Positions 36,917-48,957 of a DNA stretch of 64,000 nt are shown piece by piece (within the stretch, counting starts at the first letter, position 1; each line of letters opens with the position of its first letter). The stretch spans positions 17,728,875-17,792,874 of the forward strand of contig OZ234495.1 of NCBI GenBank assembly GCA_965153455.1, given 5' to 3'. The position numbers and the translations under genes were made by a program. This stretch comes from Sphagnum compactum. Its lineage: Eukaryota > Bryophyta > Sphagnopsida > Sphagnales. Below the pieces are notes generated by a model that saw nothing but the letters and a program-made list of their open reading frames with translations, was not told where the DNA came from and did not search any database.

Positions 36917-39585
36917 TCAACGTTCATATACGGCATTCCTGCTTGCTTCTTTCAGAGGAAGTCGCTCCTGAAATAGGAGATGAGGTGTTGAAACCTTCAA
37001 TTTGGAAGCAGACGACTGTCTTGACTTCATTGGTTTTTTTCCCTCTGATCTACACCTTGTTGAATTAGGTTGAGAACAGACTGCATCTGCATTGTTTTCC
37101 TGAAGGGAAGTATCACTGCATGCAGTATTTGGTCTTCTGCCTGACTGCCTTTGCTTGAACCAGTTCTGTGCCATAGATCTCTCAATCTCACTTATTGTCA
37201 TTTCATTTTTGCTTGACAAAACGCTTTCATCATTTGATTTTGATTCTCCATCAGAAGACAACTTCGATTGTCGACTGGGAGAACGTCTGGCTCCTTGTGT
37301 GTCATTTACCCTACACACTTTCCTGGCTGAATTTTCTGAGAGATGTTGAATCCTTGGCGTTGATATCCTCCGAGGATCTGGAACATTTAGTACAGACCCG
37401 CAACCCATACAACGTTTCGTGCTGTCAATTTTTTTTGCTTTTGAAGTGCACGTATTGCAGAGGAGTTTCTCTGTTGGTCGACTCCGAGTAATAGGCATGT
37501 GACACCATTTTTCACATTGCTTGGACTCTTGAAAATCAGGGGACATGCTACACGTGCAAATGTCACCACTACTATTCCTCAGAACTGGTTTCAAGACCAG
37601 AGCATAGGAATGGTTGCAGCCAGCTGGTATCAACCTGCTTTGTTCTAAAGCAGCATGGCTTTTTACTTCTTCCATTTTGGCACACACTTGGGCCATCTCC
37701 CTCTCCAATTCCTTGTTCTTCTGTTCAGATAATTGAGCTTGCATTCGCCATGATTCCTCCTGGTTTTGAAAGATCTAGATCAGACAGATGGCAATTTGAA
37801 ATCATGGACATTCTTGTACAATCTGACTGATTGCTGGGTGATAGATATGTGTTTCACAGGGTATTGGGTATTACAGTTTCTGGATGTTTCTCACTAGAAA
37901 ATTAAATAATCATAGCAAGCAAATCATGGGCTTGCAGAGCAACAGTATGGATATAATAAGGGTCATGGAGTTTTCTTCGAGCAGGATTGAGATGAAAAGT
38001 TCAGGAAACAAATCACCTCCGTATTACTTTCGCTTCAATTGTGAAGAGAAAACTGATTTTTCCATACCTGAATTTCCAAGGTGGCACACTTGGATTCTGC
38101 ATGAAGTGCACGCTGTTCCCAACTGTCACATTTCTGCTGCAAGGTCTTCATCTCACCTTTTACATGCTTCAGCATTCCCTGAATTTTCGCCCACTCCTGT
38201 GCATCAGCCTTGACCTGCCTCACTCAGCCTCATTGATTAGATACATATTTCATGGCAGTGACAATACTCTCAACACTTCACAGTCTGATGAACTATGGGC
38301 AGATCTTCCATCCTGAACCTCTCTACCTACACAGAAAATAATCTGTGCTTGCATCACCTCCACAAGAACAAAGCATCTGTAGCCTTAGTAGGCAACAACC
38401 AAACAGGTGAAAGCCTTATGATTGGAACAAGGAAATATCTGCAAGGAAAATAGGTGCTTAGCACAAAACATCATGTTGCAGATTACATAAGAAAGTCAAA
38501 GACAAAATCACTGCGAACAAAAAATCCAGACAATGCAACACCAACATGAGAAAACCCACCTGTGTGACTATCTTGTCAATGGTTTCCTTTTGTGTTCTAT
38601 CATTGACTTGATGAGTCTCTTGCAAGGGTTGTGCCATCATCTCCCCTTTGGTCTTGCCCTTCTGCTTCAAAACCCACTTGAACTATTTTATCTCAGAAAA
38701 GTGCACTGCAGAGTCCTAACTCTAACCTGCTGTTTTCCATCACAAATCCTTGGACAAAGATGTGAAGGGAAACACAGGAATATACACCTTCTCCTATGAT
38801 TGATAAGGGCTGCTTGCTGCTGCCACCACGGCCATGCGCACAGCAGCAAACTTTTTCCCATTTCAATACTGGGGGATTCCGATCTTCAATCAAGGAAGCA
38901 CCAGGGAAGAAGCACTTCTTACCGAGATTAGGGTTGAAGGATCAAGCTCCCTCCCCAAATTTTCCTTGTTTCTCTGCACAATCCTGACACCTCCATATCT
39001 GGTTTTGGATCTCTGTTGAAGGAGTTGAACTCTCCCTTGCACAGCGTTGGCTTGATTCTCCAGCTCCCGTTGCTGTCTAGACTTCTGGAGCTGCTCAATT
39101 CTGTAAACCAATTGAACGCTATCTTCTTCTTCTCCTTCTTGTTCTTCTTCCTTCTTGTTCGTCGTCGTCGTCCTCGGGGTGCATGGCGCCGAAACCGTGC
39201 CTCTCCTCTTCGTGGCCTGCATCACGCAATGAGACATTTCCTCCGCCGTCGTCGGCGTCGTCTTCGCAATCTCCACACACTGTTGCGTCCACCTCTGCAT
39301 TGCCAGCTCCTTCTCCATTTCCAAAACCTGACACTTGCTCTGCAACAAAGCCGGCCACTGCTTCGTCACGCTCTTTTCTCCACAAGCAGCAACAGCAGCT
39401 CTCGTCACATTGTTTCCCGCATCGCCTGCAACGGCAGTAATTTCTCCCTCCTCCTCTCTCTTCTCCTTCATCTTCCCTACAACAACATCATCATCCTCCT
39501 CACTACTCACACAACCTTCACCGGTAAGAACCCCTTGCCTCCGTCGATTTCTGGCCTTCCTCGTCAAAGCTCCCGCACACTTCAT
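36917..39585 (-). CDS. Coiled-coil protein with CxxC cluster, family unknown
   Basis: A spliced minus-strand gene. Exons in coding order: 38923-39585, 38560-38661, 38068-38214, 36917-37759. All are phase 0 with GT-AG introns and together encode 584 residues. I chose the ATG at 39583-39585; the frame stays open upstream into a purine-rich repeat, so the start could be earlier. The N-terminal half is charged and of low complexity (EEDDD, KEEEQEGEEED), with helical stretches such as YRIEQLQKSRQQRELENQ. The exon 3 and early exon 4 segments (QEWAKIQGMLKHVKGEMKTL, EQKNKELEREMAQ) look like coiled coil. Exon 4 has several cysteines, including CNTC-x12-CMGC, which could bind zinc. The tail is basic and serine-rich. 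I do not recognise the family. A structural or cytoskeletal role would only be a guess. Confidence 0.72.
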
Positions 39586-39640
39586 CGCCACCAATGCTCT
39601 GGGACTCTTTATTCTTGTTCTTGTTCTTCTGGTTATGCCT

Positions 39641-40032
39641 TTGCTGCGACTCCTCCACTTCTTCTCTTTCCGACTTTGCTGCGACTCTCCTTCTAGTTCT
39701 TGTTCTCCTTCCGACGTTGCTGCGACTCTTCTTCTTCTTTTTCTACCTCAGACGTTGCTGCGAGTCTTCTTGTTCTTGTTCTCCCTGAGACTTTTACTGC
39801 GACTGTTTTTCTTCCTCTTCTCCTTCCGACGTTGCTGCGACTTTTCTTCTTCTTCTGATTCTCCTTCCAACTTTGCTGCGATTCTTCTTCTCCTCCTCCC
39901 GGGGTCGCTACGACTCTTCTTCTTCTCCTCCTTCTTTTTCTCCTTCCGACGTTGATGCAACTCTTCTTCTTCTCCCGACGTTGCTACAATCTTCTTGTTC
40001 TTCTTTTCCTTCAAACTTTGCTGCTGCTCCTT
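39641..40032. repeat. Minisatellite, about 38 bp unit, upstream of coiled-coil gene
   Basis: Roughly ten diverged copies of a unit like TTGCTGCGACTCTTCTTCTT followed by CTCCTTCCGACG run from 39641 to about 40032. It lies immediately 5' of the gene on the minus strand, so it would be in the leader or promoter, where it reads as GAAGAAGAGTCGCAGCAA. Open frames of up to 206 codons here are products of the repeat. Confidence 0.85.
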
Positions 40033-40780
40033 GCCTTAGCGTCCAATAAAGCTTATCTTGCTGAAGCAGCCACAACAAACTACAAATTCACGCTTTTTTT
40101 TTTGTCTTTCTCCACAGTGTGTCTCTGCACCTTGGTACTGGTCACGAACCTTTCAAACCTCCAATTCGCAATGCAACAACTGCGGCTTCTGCAGCCGTAC
40201 CTGCGGGCGGGGAAGCTCTTTGCCCGTTCCTGCAGGAATCTGCACATCCTTATTAAATGCACGTCGCGTGGCATGTATGTATGTATAGGAGTAGTGAGAG
40301 TGTTTTTTTCAAATGCGGTCGATGATGGTCTGGATCATTACTAACTCTGCAACTGCCATCACCTGTTACTGCTGCTGCTGCAACACCGTCTTTGTCTCTC
40401 TCTCACTCTCTCTCTCTGCCCATTCCTTCCAAACAAGCGGCTGCTGTCCGGGTGTTATGGCATGGCTCTTCTCTGTCCCCTTGTTCCAGCAAGTTCAAAC
40501 TTCAAACCAGCAGCCACCTCAACAGTTACAAAAGGAAATTATAGTATGGAATGGTCAAGCCCCTGCCAATTATGGACTACATAACCCGCTCCAGATTGTC
40601 TAACCCTCCTGTTGGTGGATGAGAAATTGTGTGACCCACTTCTCAATGGATGATAACTCTTATGCGACATCCTATCTGGATGATGCTGGATGATGCAGGC
40701 ATGAGAAAGGAAGGGCAAGAAGTTATGCTTGGTGAGAGTGGAGGACAAAGCAGAAGCTTGACAACTAGTTACAGTAAGTT
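40033..40780. other. Promoter-side region of coiled-coil gene
   Basis: GC-moderate DNA with a CTGCTGCTG stretch and a TCTCTC run at about 40370-40420. No separate gene was recognised. Confidence 0.35.
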
Positions 40781-40900
40781 ATGTTCGTTTAAGGCACCAT
40801 GCGAGCTTGTTAGGGAGAGCCAGGCCACACACTCAACATAATGTTGGCTTAAGGCGCCATGCGAGCTTGTTAGGGAGAGCCAAGCGACACCCCCAACATG
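40781..40900. repeat. Tandem duplication, 60 bp x 2
   Basis: Units 40781-40840 and 40841-40900 are the same apart from a few changes. Both contain CCATGCGAGCTTGTTAGGGA. Confidence 0.92.
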
Positions 40901-42039
40901 ATGGGCAAGGGTGGTGAGACCATTCCATGACATTAAAGGTCTGCGGTGGCAGATTCAACAATTTTTGAAAATTTTCAAGTTTCAACAGACACATTTTGAT
41001 CATTCATTATTGCGAATAATGTATAATCATACACTGGCAGAGTATGTCATATTAATCTGGTCAAGAAAATGACATAATCTGCCATTCCAGACCTTAACGT
41101 GCCATAAAAAGTCCCCAAATTGATGGGATGAATTCCACAGTTCCCAATAATAAGAACAGTTGCTTGTTGAAACATAGCCTTGGGTGAACCAGCACCCATG
41201 GTGCTTTCATGGCATATCCATGGCCCAGTTATATATCACATATTAAGCTGCCTACATGTATCATTTTTATCCTTAGATGAAAAATGATGCATATTCAATC
41301 TGTGTGTGGATGAAAAGTGTTCTAGATCCATCTGATCCATCATGTGATACATCCATGTATCCATGGTTCTTTGAAAACTTGAAGATGTAGTAAAATCCTG
41401 CAAGAAAGATTTAATTTGTTTCTTTTTCAAAAACTTGTTGGTTTGAAAGAGCATTGCAGTTCATAAATTTTCAAAGTTTTTCATTATTACCAGGTTGCTC
41501 ATGGAAATGGTTCTCTCTTTACTCATATCATAATTGAGCAGTTAAGTGCCATCAAGTTTCTTCACTAAAGCTTTGGTCAAGTGGAACGCTTGATGCTTCA
41601 AGCTTGCTCCCTCTTCTCCTAATGAACCTTTCCCCATTTTCATTACATTGTCCAATGTCCAAAACCAGTTGTATAATAAGAAGCTATAATTATGTTTTGG
41701 CTTGATGAGCTCATTTGTGTGGCTCAATTGCCCAACTTAATGAGTTTAGTTTTTTGGGTCATGCCTCTAGTAGGTGAGGATTCTTCCATTCAATTGGGTT
41801 TACAACGTTTTAATTATGCTAGCAGTAGGTGATCTGCAAACACACTTCTATAAAATACTGTATTACCTTGGCAGCTTTGGCACATCTTTGTTGAATAATT
41901 ACTTAATTTTGAAAATTCCATTTCAAAAATCAGAATACTTTTAAATATTTCAAAAGATCATTCATTTTCTATAACAAAAAGTTTCTCTTTTAGAAATACT
42001 TAACCCTTTTTTTGTATTTAAAAAAAAACCCCACTTGAT
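40901..42039. other. Intergenic DNA, no gene
   Basis: Only short unrecognised open frames (41236-41454, 41542-41727). Confidence 0.4.
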
Positions 42040-42180
42040 AAATCGTTGGCACCAGGAGCCAAGCTCATTGGTAAAGAGCTGGCAAGAGTTTCACCTACAC
42101 ACCACAGGGTTTGAACTCAAGACCTTTTGTGATCCCAAGGTCCAATACAAGGTTATATCAATGAGCCATCACCCATGGGA
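42040..42180 (+). mobile_element. tRNA-derived SINE-like sequence
   Basis: An A-box-like stretch AAGCTCATTGGTAAAGAGCT (42061-42080) is followed about 30 bases later by a B-box-like GGTTTGAACTC (42108-42118), the layout of a tRNA-derived pol III promoter. The A-box matches the D-arm region of plant tRNAs (TAGCTCAGTGGTAGAGC). No acceptor stem is evident, so a SINE head is more likely than a tRNA gene. Confidence 0.45.
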
Positions 42181-43499
42181 AATTTAAGCACTTTAGACTT
42201 CCCGACACTCTACAAGTAAGTAAGGGTCAAAAGTGATTTTATTTTTGACTTATTTCAAAGATTTGCTCTAATTTTATGCATCTCATTTTATTTTATTCAT
42301 GTGCAATTTTGGTTTGATTGGGTTTTTAATCTTATGTAGAGGAATACAAATAATTTTGTGAAAAGCCCCAAATTGTTATGTAAAAATGAGGTAATCTAAA
42401 CTGCAATTATGCTAAGTAAAATTAACATAAAGGTCATGGTATGGATAGACCTTGTGTATTTTACACCTTTATTTTGACATAATGGAGAGGATGGTGAGAA
42501 TCCAACTAGAATTGGATGAAAATTTGTGGCATGCAAATTTGATGTTTCGGTGGATTTGATGTTCTTATATTGTAGTACCTGTTGGGTGGCTTTGGCATAA
42601 ATTAAATTATTTTCAACTTTGTCGAAATTTTCAAAAAAATTCAACGCTTTTTATCAAAATTTTCAAAGACACATTCGGGCTACTAACCAATCTTGAACCA
42701 AGGACTTGCCTTACCAAATCAATTATTTTACATCCATCTGACCACTAACGTAATGAAATATCTTTTAAATACTAATGAATTTTAGTACATATATTACACA
42801 TATGTCAAAATTTTCAAAACTAAAAAGATAGTTGTTGAACTAAAAATTTTGGATGAAATTAATTATTCAGGAAAGAACTATCAAAGTTGCCCTTCCTATG
42901 ATATATTGGTTTAAAAACTAAGATTGCAAGAGCTGGAATTCACTTGTTTTACAGATTTTTGATTACAAAAGGAAAAAAAAAGGGAAATCAAGAATATAAT
43001 TCATTTGATTGCCATGATTATCTTATTACAGTAAGCCCCTTTAAACTGCCTTGAAGTAGTTTGGTTGCTTGTGGAGTTGGGACAACAAATCAAACATGGT
43101 TCAAATAAACTATCACCCACATTGGTACCACAATAAAAATCCCAAAATTCATTTAAAATGTTTTTAAATATTACAAATATCCCATCCTTGTATTAAAGTA
43201 GGGTCTATGAGTTTGAATCTAACATTTTTCATGTTTAATATGGCCGTTAAAGGTGCATTCACATTTGGGGTTATTAGCATTGTAAAATCATTAATTGCAT
43301 TTTTTTTTCTTGTTTTCTCCTATTTATCAATCATTAGTTGATGTGTACATCCTAAATAACATCCTACTAACAAAATGTTCATCACCACAAGATAATTTAA
43401 TGATAGAATAAGGAACAAATGTTAAAATCTATTAAAAAATGTAAATTTCCATGGGTGAAAAATTGCTTCTGCACAATAATAAACTAACAAATTCTAATT
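42181..43499. other. AT-rich intergenic DNA
   Basis: No gene or repeat recognised. Confidence 0.4.
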
Positions 43500-43610
43500 C
43501 ACTACAACAAAAGGTGTCCTTGTACGCCAAGTGATTTTACTGGATTTTGAGTGAATTCATTGGTCTAGTGAACAGGGACTAGTGAACTGCACCCACATTT
43601 TGTAGTAGTG
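43500..43610. mobile_element. 111 bp CACTA-like miniature element
   Basis: It begins CACTACAACAAAAGGTGT at 43500 and ends ACATTTTGTAGTAGTG at 43610, the inverse of CACTACTACAAAATGT. The two ends are imperfect inverted repeats with a CACTA start. The flanking triplets (ATT and AAA) do not match, so a target duplication is not visible. The right end resembles the putative left end of a larger element at 60423. Confidence 0.55.
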
Positions 43611-44232
43611 AAAACTAAAGTGATAAACTATCAATGTAGTAGAAATCAATTACAATTCCATCGTGGCCATGAAAAATTTGTGTTACACAATTATGCAACA
43701 AAAACAACACAAAACATGATTAATGGCTTCAAATTTTGATACAAATGTCCATATAAGCACACATCTACACATACGTGCAAGTTCGCAAGGAGGCACAAAT
43801 TCACAGACAAATTTAGCAAGCAAGTCATCAACAAGTTGTAGCTAGGTCATGGTGGTGGTAAATCAAGAGGTCACAATGGAGGAGAAGGTACAATTCTTTT
43901 GCAACAATAGGGCAATTGGGAGCATCATGAAGTTTTGGTGTTGATCACTTGCAAGCACACATAACAAAAAGTTCAAAAGGAACTCATCAATCTAAGAACA
44001 TTTGGCTTTTATTGTGTAACATTTGGAAATAATTGTAGAAAAGTTACAAAAAAAATTAATAACAAGTTTCCACCAAATGGCATCATGTGTAAAATAAATG
44101 GAGTAAATGAACTCTGATTTCAAAAAACTTGTAAATTAGCACAAACGAACTTGTAATCATACCTCTTTCTAAGACTTGACATCTAAAAAGAAGGAATGTT
44201 TTCATTTGCCTCATTAGTTCAACATAACGTAC
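43611..44232. other. AT-rich intergenic DNA
   Basis: Nothing recognised. Confidence 0.4.
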
Positions 44233-44739
44233 TATGAATTGATTGAGGCTTTTCTAAGGGAGAGGACAATCACTACTCCATTGCATATGACTAATGTAAA
44301 TGTTGAAGGAGATAAAATCTACAAACCATTAAGGCAAGGGGTGAAAGATAAGAATGATGAGATTATTTCATAGGAAAATTAAACAAATCCTCATGATTTA
44401 ATTGCAAATAGTCAAGGCACAAGAGTAGTTAATGGTCTAAGCATAAGAGTTGCAAGCACAAGAATTGTTTTCAATCCAAGTAGAAGAATAAGAAGTTATG
44501 TAAAATTATCTTATCAAGAAACAAAGTTATTAAAGCTTCCTATTGTTGATATTGATTATCCTACAACACCTACATCCAAAAACACTAGAGTTAAAAAAAA
44601 ACATAGTAATGTTTTCCTTCCTATCTACAAACAAGACCAACAAGGTCATAATGGATGTAATGTGCAAGATCATCAATACTCAACTAGAGATTGAACAATG
44701 TCATTCAAATATTCACGAACACGCCTTCAAAAAACATAA
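44233..44739 (+). pseudogene. Unidentified degraded coding frame
   Basis: One frame stays protein-like for 168 codons, interrupted only by TAG, TAA and TGA. It reads YELIEAFLRERTITTPLHM, then a stretch with TRIVFNPSRRIRSYVKLSYQ, then KLPIVDIDYP. The steady frame with three stops suggests an old open reading frame. It lies near a PIF/Harbinger transposase relic (45210-46161) and could be that element's second, DNA-binding ORF, but I see no Myb signature. Its function is unknown. Confidence 0.4.
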
Positions 44740-45209
44740 TATATTACCTCAAATCACATGACAAGAAAATCCATGAGATAAACAAAAGGATGGCAAATGT
44801 GTTATTCAGTTTTAATTTTGTCCAAGTTGCATTTCATGAATTCTATATTTTTATTCATTTCACATAATCTAAATAGTTCATAGATTGGAAATTAAATTGC
44901 AAGATCCATGGATTCAACATCTACAAATTTGTAGTTTATGATTCTTTAAATACTATTGAATTGCATTACATTGATTGAAACTTCCCCCCTTCGTAATGTA
45001 GTTTTAATGTCCAATTCACTTACCTGATTACCACCATGATCTCCACCATGTTTAGTGACTAGCACACAATGTCTATCTTCTATTGCATTCCAATTGTTGC
45101 ATTAATTCATCAATGTTTATGTATTTTCCATTTATAATTATGTTGTGCAACATGCAAAAATAAATGACCACATTTGGAAGGAAATGCATATTCAAATTGG
45201 ATTTGATCA

Positions 45210-46161
45210 TCAATTCACAAAGTGCTTTTTCAATATACCAAAGTTGTTTTCAACAACTTTATCACAAGAAAGTTGTTTGTTGTACAATGCCTCCAAAATG
45301 GAATGTTGAACACTGATTTGTTTATGAAGCAACATTAGCCATGGCAACAATGGGTACCCCTTATTTCCAATGATGTGAGGCTTGATGCCTTCATGTGAAT
45401 CAAATTCATGGAAACATTTCCCCCATGTTTTTTGATAGATTGAATATAAACACACAATTTGTGCATCATTCATTGATCTTAACAACCCCACAAAAACATT
45501 CACAAAATGTTTTTTGCATTCAACGATGGCATGTAACTGCATGTTATATGCTTTTGATTTGAAGGAATAGTACTTTGTAGTAAGGGTTATAGACTTTTGA
45601 TTCTTGGATGTGGATTTGAGCCACATCAATGGCACCTTGGATATCTAGTTAGCCTAAAAGTTCCTTGAATCCATCCATGACATGTACATAACAAGTTATT
45701 TCCTTCAAACTATCAAATCCTATTCTTGAAAACAATTTTAACTGCATGTACAAATTCCCACAAGATGAATTGTGGATTTCTTGATGGTAAAGAATTCACT
45801 ACATTACAAGTATTTAGAAACATGTGTTAACTTGTACAAGGAACATACAACTGTAATGCCCATAGGCATTGTGCACTTGAATTTTGTGCCGTTTTCCATT
45901 TTATGTTTCAGGATCTTTGTCAATTGGCCACAAAAAATTGCTAACCTAAAAATGTTCAATTCATCTTTTATCATCATATTGAAACATAAGAAATTTGGAA
46001 TACCAAGTTTTTGACCTCGCCTTCATCCAATCACCAAGTTCTTCATTCATAAGAACGTCATACACATGACTTGACCTAAAATTATGGAAAACCAAATCAT
46101 TCATCATTTGAAAAACAACTCTATTGTTTGTCTTTTCACCCCAAAAAATATTGTTAATCAC
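45210..46161 (-). pseudogene. PIF/Harbinger transposase (DDE_Tnp_4) relic
   Basis: On the minus strand the N-terminal piece (45961-46161) reads WMKARSKTWYSKFLMFQYDD. After decayed sequence, the DDE nuclease follows: GAIDVAQIHIQ near 45600-45635; a shifted frame with MQLHAIVECKKHFVNVFVG and GIKPHIIGNKGYPLLPWL; and VVENNFGILKK near 45220-45255. In this family the second catalytic aspartate lies in GDKGYP or GDSGYP. Here it is asparagine (AAT, complement of 45363-45365). The first aspartate is in a different frame from the rest, and stops lie between the pieces. It is an inactive copy. Terminal repeats and TTA/TAA target sites were not located. Confidence 0.82.
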
Positions 46162-46417
46162 TTACAAAGCTAATTAAGATATATAGTTATCAAGGCACGT
46201 GCTTGAATTAAGATTTCAAACATTATGCAAATAGGACAACTTCTATTAGCCTCACAATGAAGATGATGAACAATTCTACAATGAAACCTTGCCAAAATAA
46301 CACAAGAACACTATGAAATTCAAAAAGCAAATGAAATAGAATGATGGTGAGAAAAACACAAACCTTGAACAATGCAATGTGAAAATCACAATGAAAAACA
46401 CAATGGCATAAGATATA
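46162..46417. other. AT-rich sequence between Harbinger relic and tandem repeat
   Basis: No separate gene recognised. Confidence 0.35.
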
Positions 46418-46651
46418 AAACACAACGAAAAATGAAGATGATGTAAGTTTCAAAGAGACAATGGTTGTTTCATTTATGACACAAAGAGTAGCACAAAACA
46501 TAACAAGAAATGAAAATGATGCAAGCTTTCAAAAAATAATAGTGGTTGCATTATTGACACCAAAGTAACATGGAACACAACAAGAAATGAAAATGATACA
46601 AGCTTTTAGGAAACAATGGTAGTTGCACCATGCAAAAGTGAACACTTGAAG
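46418..46651. repeat. Tandem repeat, about 78 bp x 3
   Basis: Units beginning AACACAACAAGAAATGAAAATGA recur at about 46418, 46496 and 46574. Each holds a CAATGGTNGTTGCA-like word. A fainter fourth copy may lie near 46725. Confidence 0.75.
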
Positions 46652-47196
46652 TGCAACAAATTGAAGACACTATACAAATTTAAAACAAAAACAAATCAAG
46701 ATGCTACAAACATTCAAAGCAAAGTAAGAAGTGAAAAAGATGCAAAGGTTGCAAAGAACCATGATGGTTGTGCTTTTGTCACTTTCGGCTAGTAACAATA
46801 AAAAGTACCATGAACATTGTTGATTCAATGACCACTAACTTTAATCAAGTGATCTAAATGAACCTTATGTATGAATAAAAATTAATTTAAGGCTAAAAAT
46901 CATAGGATAGTTAACATGGAATTAGGATTAATGATTATCATTCTTCTAGATATTTCCAAGTCAAGGGCCTATAATTGTGATAACCTATTGATAATTGTGG
47001 TTTAACCTTAAGAGGCCTTGCTAAAAAGGTGAAGGTACCAATGTGAGTGGTGGTTCACCATGGCCGTCAAACATGGTTCAAAAGAAAACATGGGTGAAGA
47101 AATGTCCATGAAATGAACAATCAAAGGAACATTATGGGTCTGTTGCCATACAAATGGCACATTATTGCTACAAGAAAAAAAGTTAATTGGAGAGAG
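46652..47196. other. AT-rich intergenic DNA
   Basis: No gene recognised. Confidence 0.35.
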
Positions 47197-47204
47197 GTTT
47201 GCAC

Positions 47205-48054
47205 CAATGTTGGGCAAATATAACATTCTTTCAATATTCTTTAGTTTCGAATATCTAACTTTTCAATATTTATTACTTTGTGATTATTCAACTTTTCGAT
47301 ATTTTTCAGTTTCAGTTTTTTTTTTTTTCCATTTCTCATATCTTGTTATGATATCAAATTTTTATAAAGAACAAAGTTCGAATTTTAACATGAAAAATAT
47401 CCATCAACATAATCTTCACCAGATATCCTAACATTTTAGATATCATAATTCAATTGAAAAGTACATCAACTTCCAAAAGTTTGGAAGAGTACTGCGAAGA
47501 GTGCGGATGAACAACATAAAGAGCACAAATGAATAACATAAGAGGAACATCACAAAGGAACAACATGAAGAACGTAGACAAGCGACATATTGGAGTTGCA
47601 CAATGAGCACTGAGAGCATGGATGAACAGTGCAAAGAAAATGAAGGAGCAACACAGAGAGCACAAAGGAACAACAAAGAGTAAAGAGGAAAAACATGAAG
47701 AGCAAGAGGAACAATGAGTGGCCCAAGCTAAAGTTCAGGCCCCTTTCTATTGTTTCTTTCTTAGCCTCCACCCTGGCCCCCTTTTTTTCCTTCGTACAGC
47801 CTACACATACCCCTACACCTACCCTGTCCTCATATCCATATCCAGGCAAAAATTTGATATTAGCCTGGATATCACATTTTGAAAATTGTTACCACTTCGA
47901 ATACTGTATGTCAAGATATCACAATTTTGAGATCCAAGATTCAGGATATCACTCCGGGTATTACAAATTTTGATATCTTAAAAAGTTTACAAGTGCTATC
48001 CGAGGTGATATCCAGACTTGATATCTGGATTTTCAAGATATCTGCCGAACACTA
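47205..48054. mobile_element. Non-autonomous hAT element
   Basis: The left end CAATGTTGGGCAAATAT (47205-47221) and the right end (38 bases around 48038-48054, complement TAGTGTTCGGCAGATAT) match at 13 of 17 positions. The flanking octamers GTTTGCAC (47197-47204) and TTTTGCAC (48055-48062) match at seven of eight, as expected for an 8 bp hAT target duplication. Near the right end there are many GATATC words, likely subterminal repeats. The middle (about 47500-47710) is a degenerate minisatellite of GAACAACATGAAGAGCACA-type units. There is no transposase. Confidence 0.72.
47500..47710. repeat. GAACAACATGAAGAGCA-type minisatellite
   Basis: Irregular short units of AACAACATGAAGAGCACAAA type fill the middle of the small hAT element. 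Their complement, TTTGTGCTCTTCATGTTGTT, resembles the array at 49300-50010. Confidence 0.65.
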
Positions 48055-48062
48055 TTTTGCAC

Positions 48063-48957
48063 TATGCCCATGAAAATGGACATTTAAAAATGCACATGAT
48101 ATTAGAGACTAGAGTTATTCGGAAATTGTTCCAAACTAGAGGTACAAGGCCCCATCTTTGCCAAAACTGGGGATGAAGTAAAAAGTCAGGATGAAAATAA
48201 TACAGGAGCAAGAAAAGATGGGACGAAACTAGTTTTCTCAAATTGGTCTTCACAGGAGTTTCACACCCACTTTTGGATTTGCATTATTGGCCCCCCTCAC
48301 TGCTGCTCATATTCTTTGTCCAATCTTGTCAAAATGCAATCCAGAAAATCTTATGAAGTGATGCCCAATTTCATTGCAGGGTACATAATTTCACCCACTT
48401 TATAGCTACACTCAAAATGTTGATAAAATAAGGATTATTTGGTCAAACTAGGGCCTAAAGACATGGCGACTTTAAGGATAACTCTATAAATATTTGGCAC
48501 TTGGTTTAAATTTTTTTTCTTCAATTTTGTGAAGTAGGCCAACTGGTCATCACCCACAAAAAGATTTAGCCAAATTTGACTACAAGTCAAGTATAATTGT
48601 TTTTGGAATTTCATTGTATTTTGGTGACATGCTAGAACCTATTGTCTAAATATGGAGATTTCATTTTTTTTTCTGAAAATATGGTGATTTAGGGCCATTT
48701 TTTCAAAAACATAGTATATATAATCCCAGACCACCCCCCCCCCCCACCCCTTTTTGGTTTAAATTTGGTGATTTCAAAAAAAAATTCAAAATATGGTGAC
48801 TTTGGCCCATTTTTTCAAAAAAATCTTTTGTATGGGTCCTAGGCCCCTTTTAGGCGAAGAGGGGTGGGGGGGAAAAGGGTCACCTAATTGTGAAAACTTG
48901 TCACAAAAAAAATGTTGGAATGGTTGTTGCAAGAAAAGGGTTGGGTGTGAGAGGGAT
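48063..48957. other. Spacer between two hAT elements
   Basis: AT-rich DNA with repeated ATATGGTGATTT/ATATGGTGACTTTGGCCC words and a poly-C run near 48727. No gene. Confidence 0.4.

Noticed and set aside
39016-39955. Long plus-strand frames of 226 and 206 codons
   Set aside because: They are antisense to the coiled-coil gene exon and run through a minisatellite. Their leucine/serine/cysteine-rich products follow from the repeat.
39748-40014. Minus-strand Lys/Glu-rich frame of 88 codons
   Set aside because: It is a translation of the 38-base minisatellite. It has no independent coding signal, though it could be part of a leader.
42061-42120. A functional tRNA gene
   Set aside because: A- and B-box words are present, but I could not form an acceptor stem or anticodon arm.
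48727-48746. Poly-C run
   Set aside because: A homopolymer with no associated feature. It may be inflated by sequencing error.
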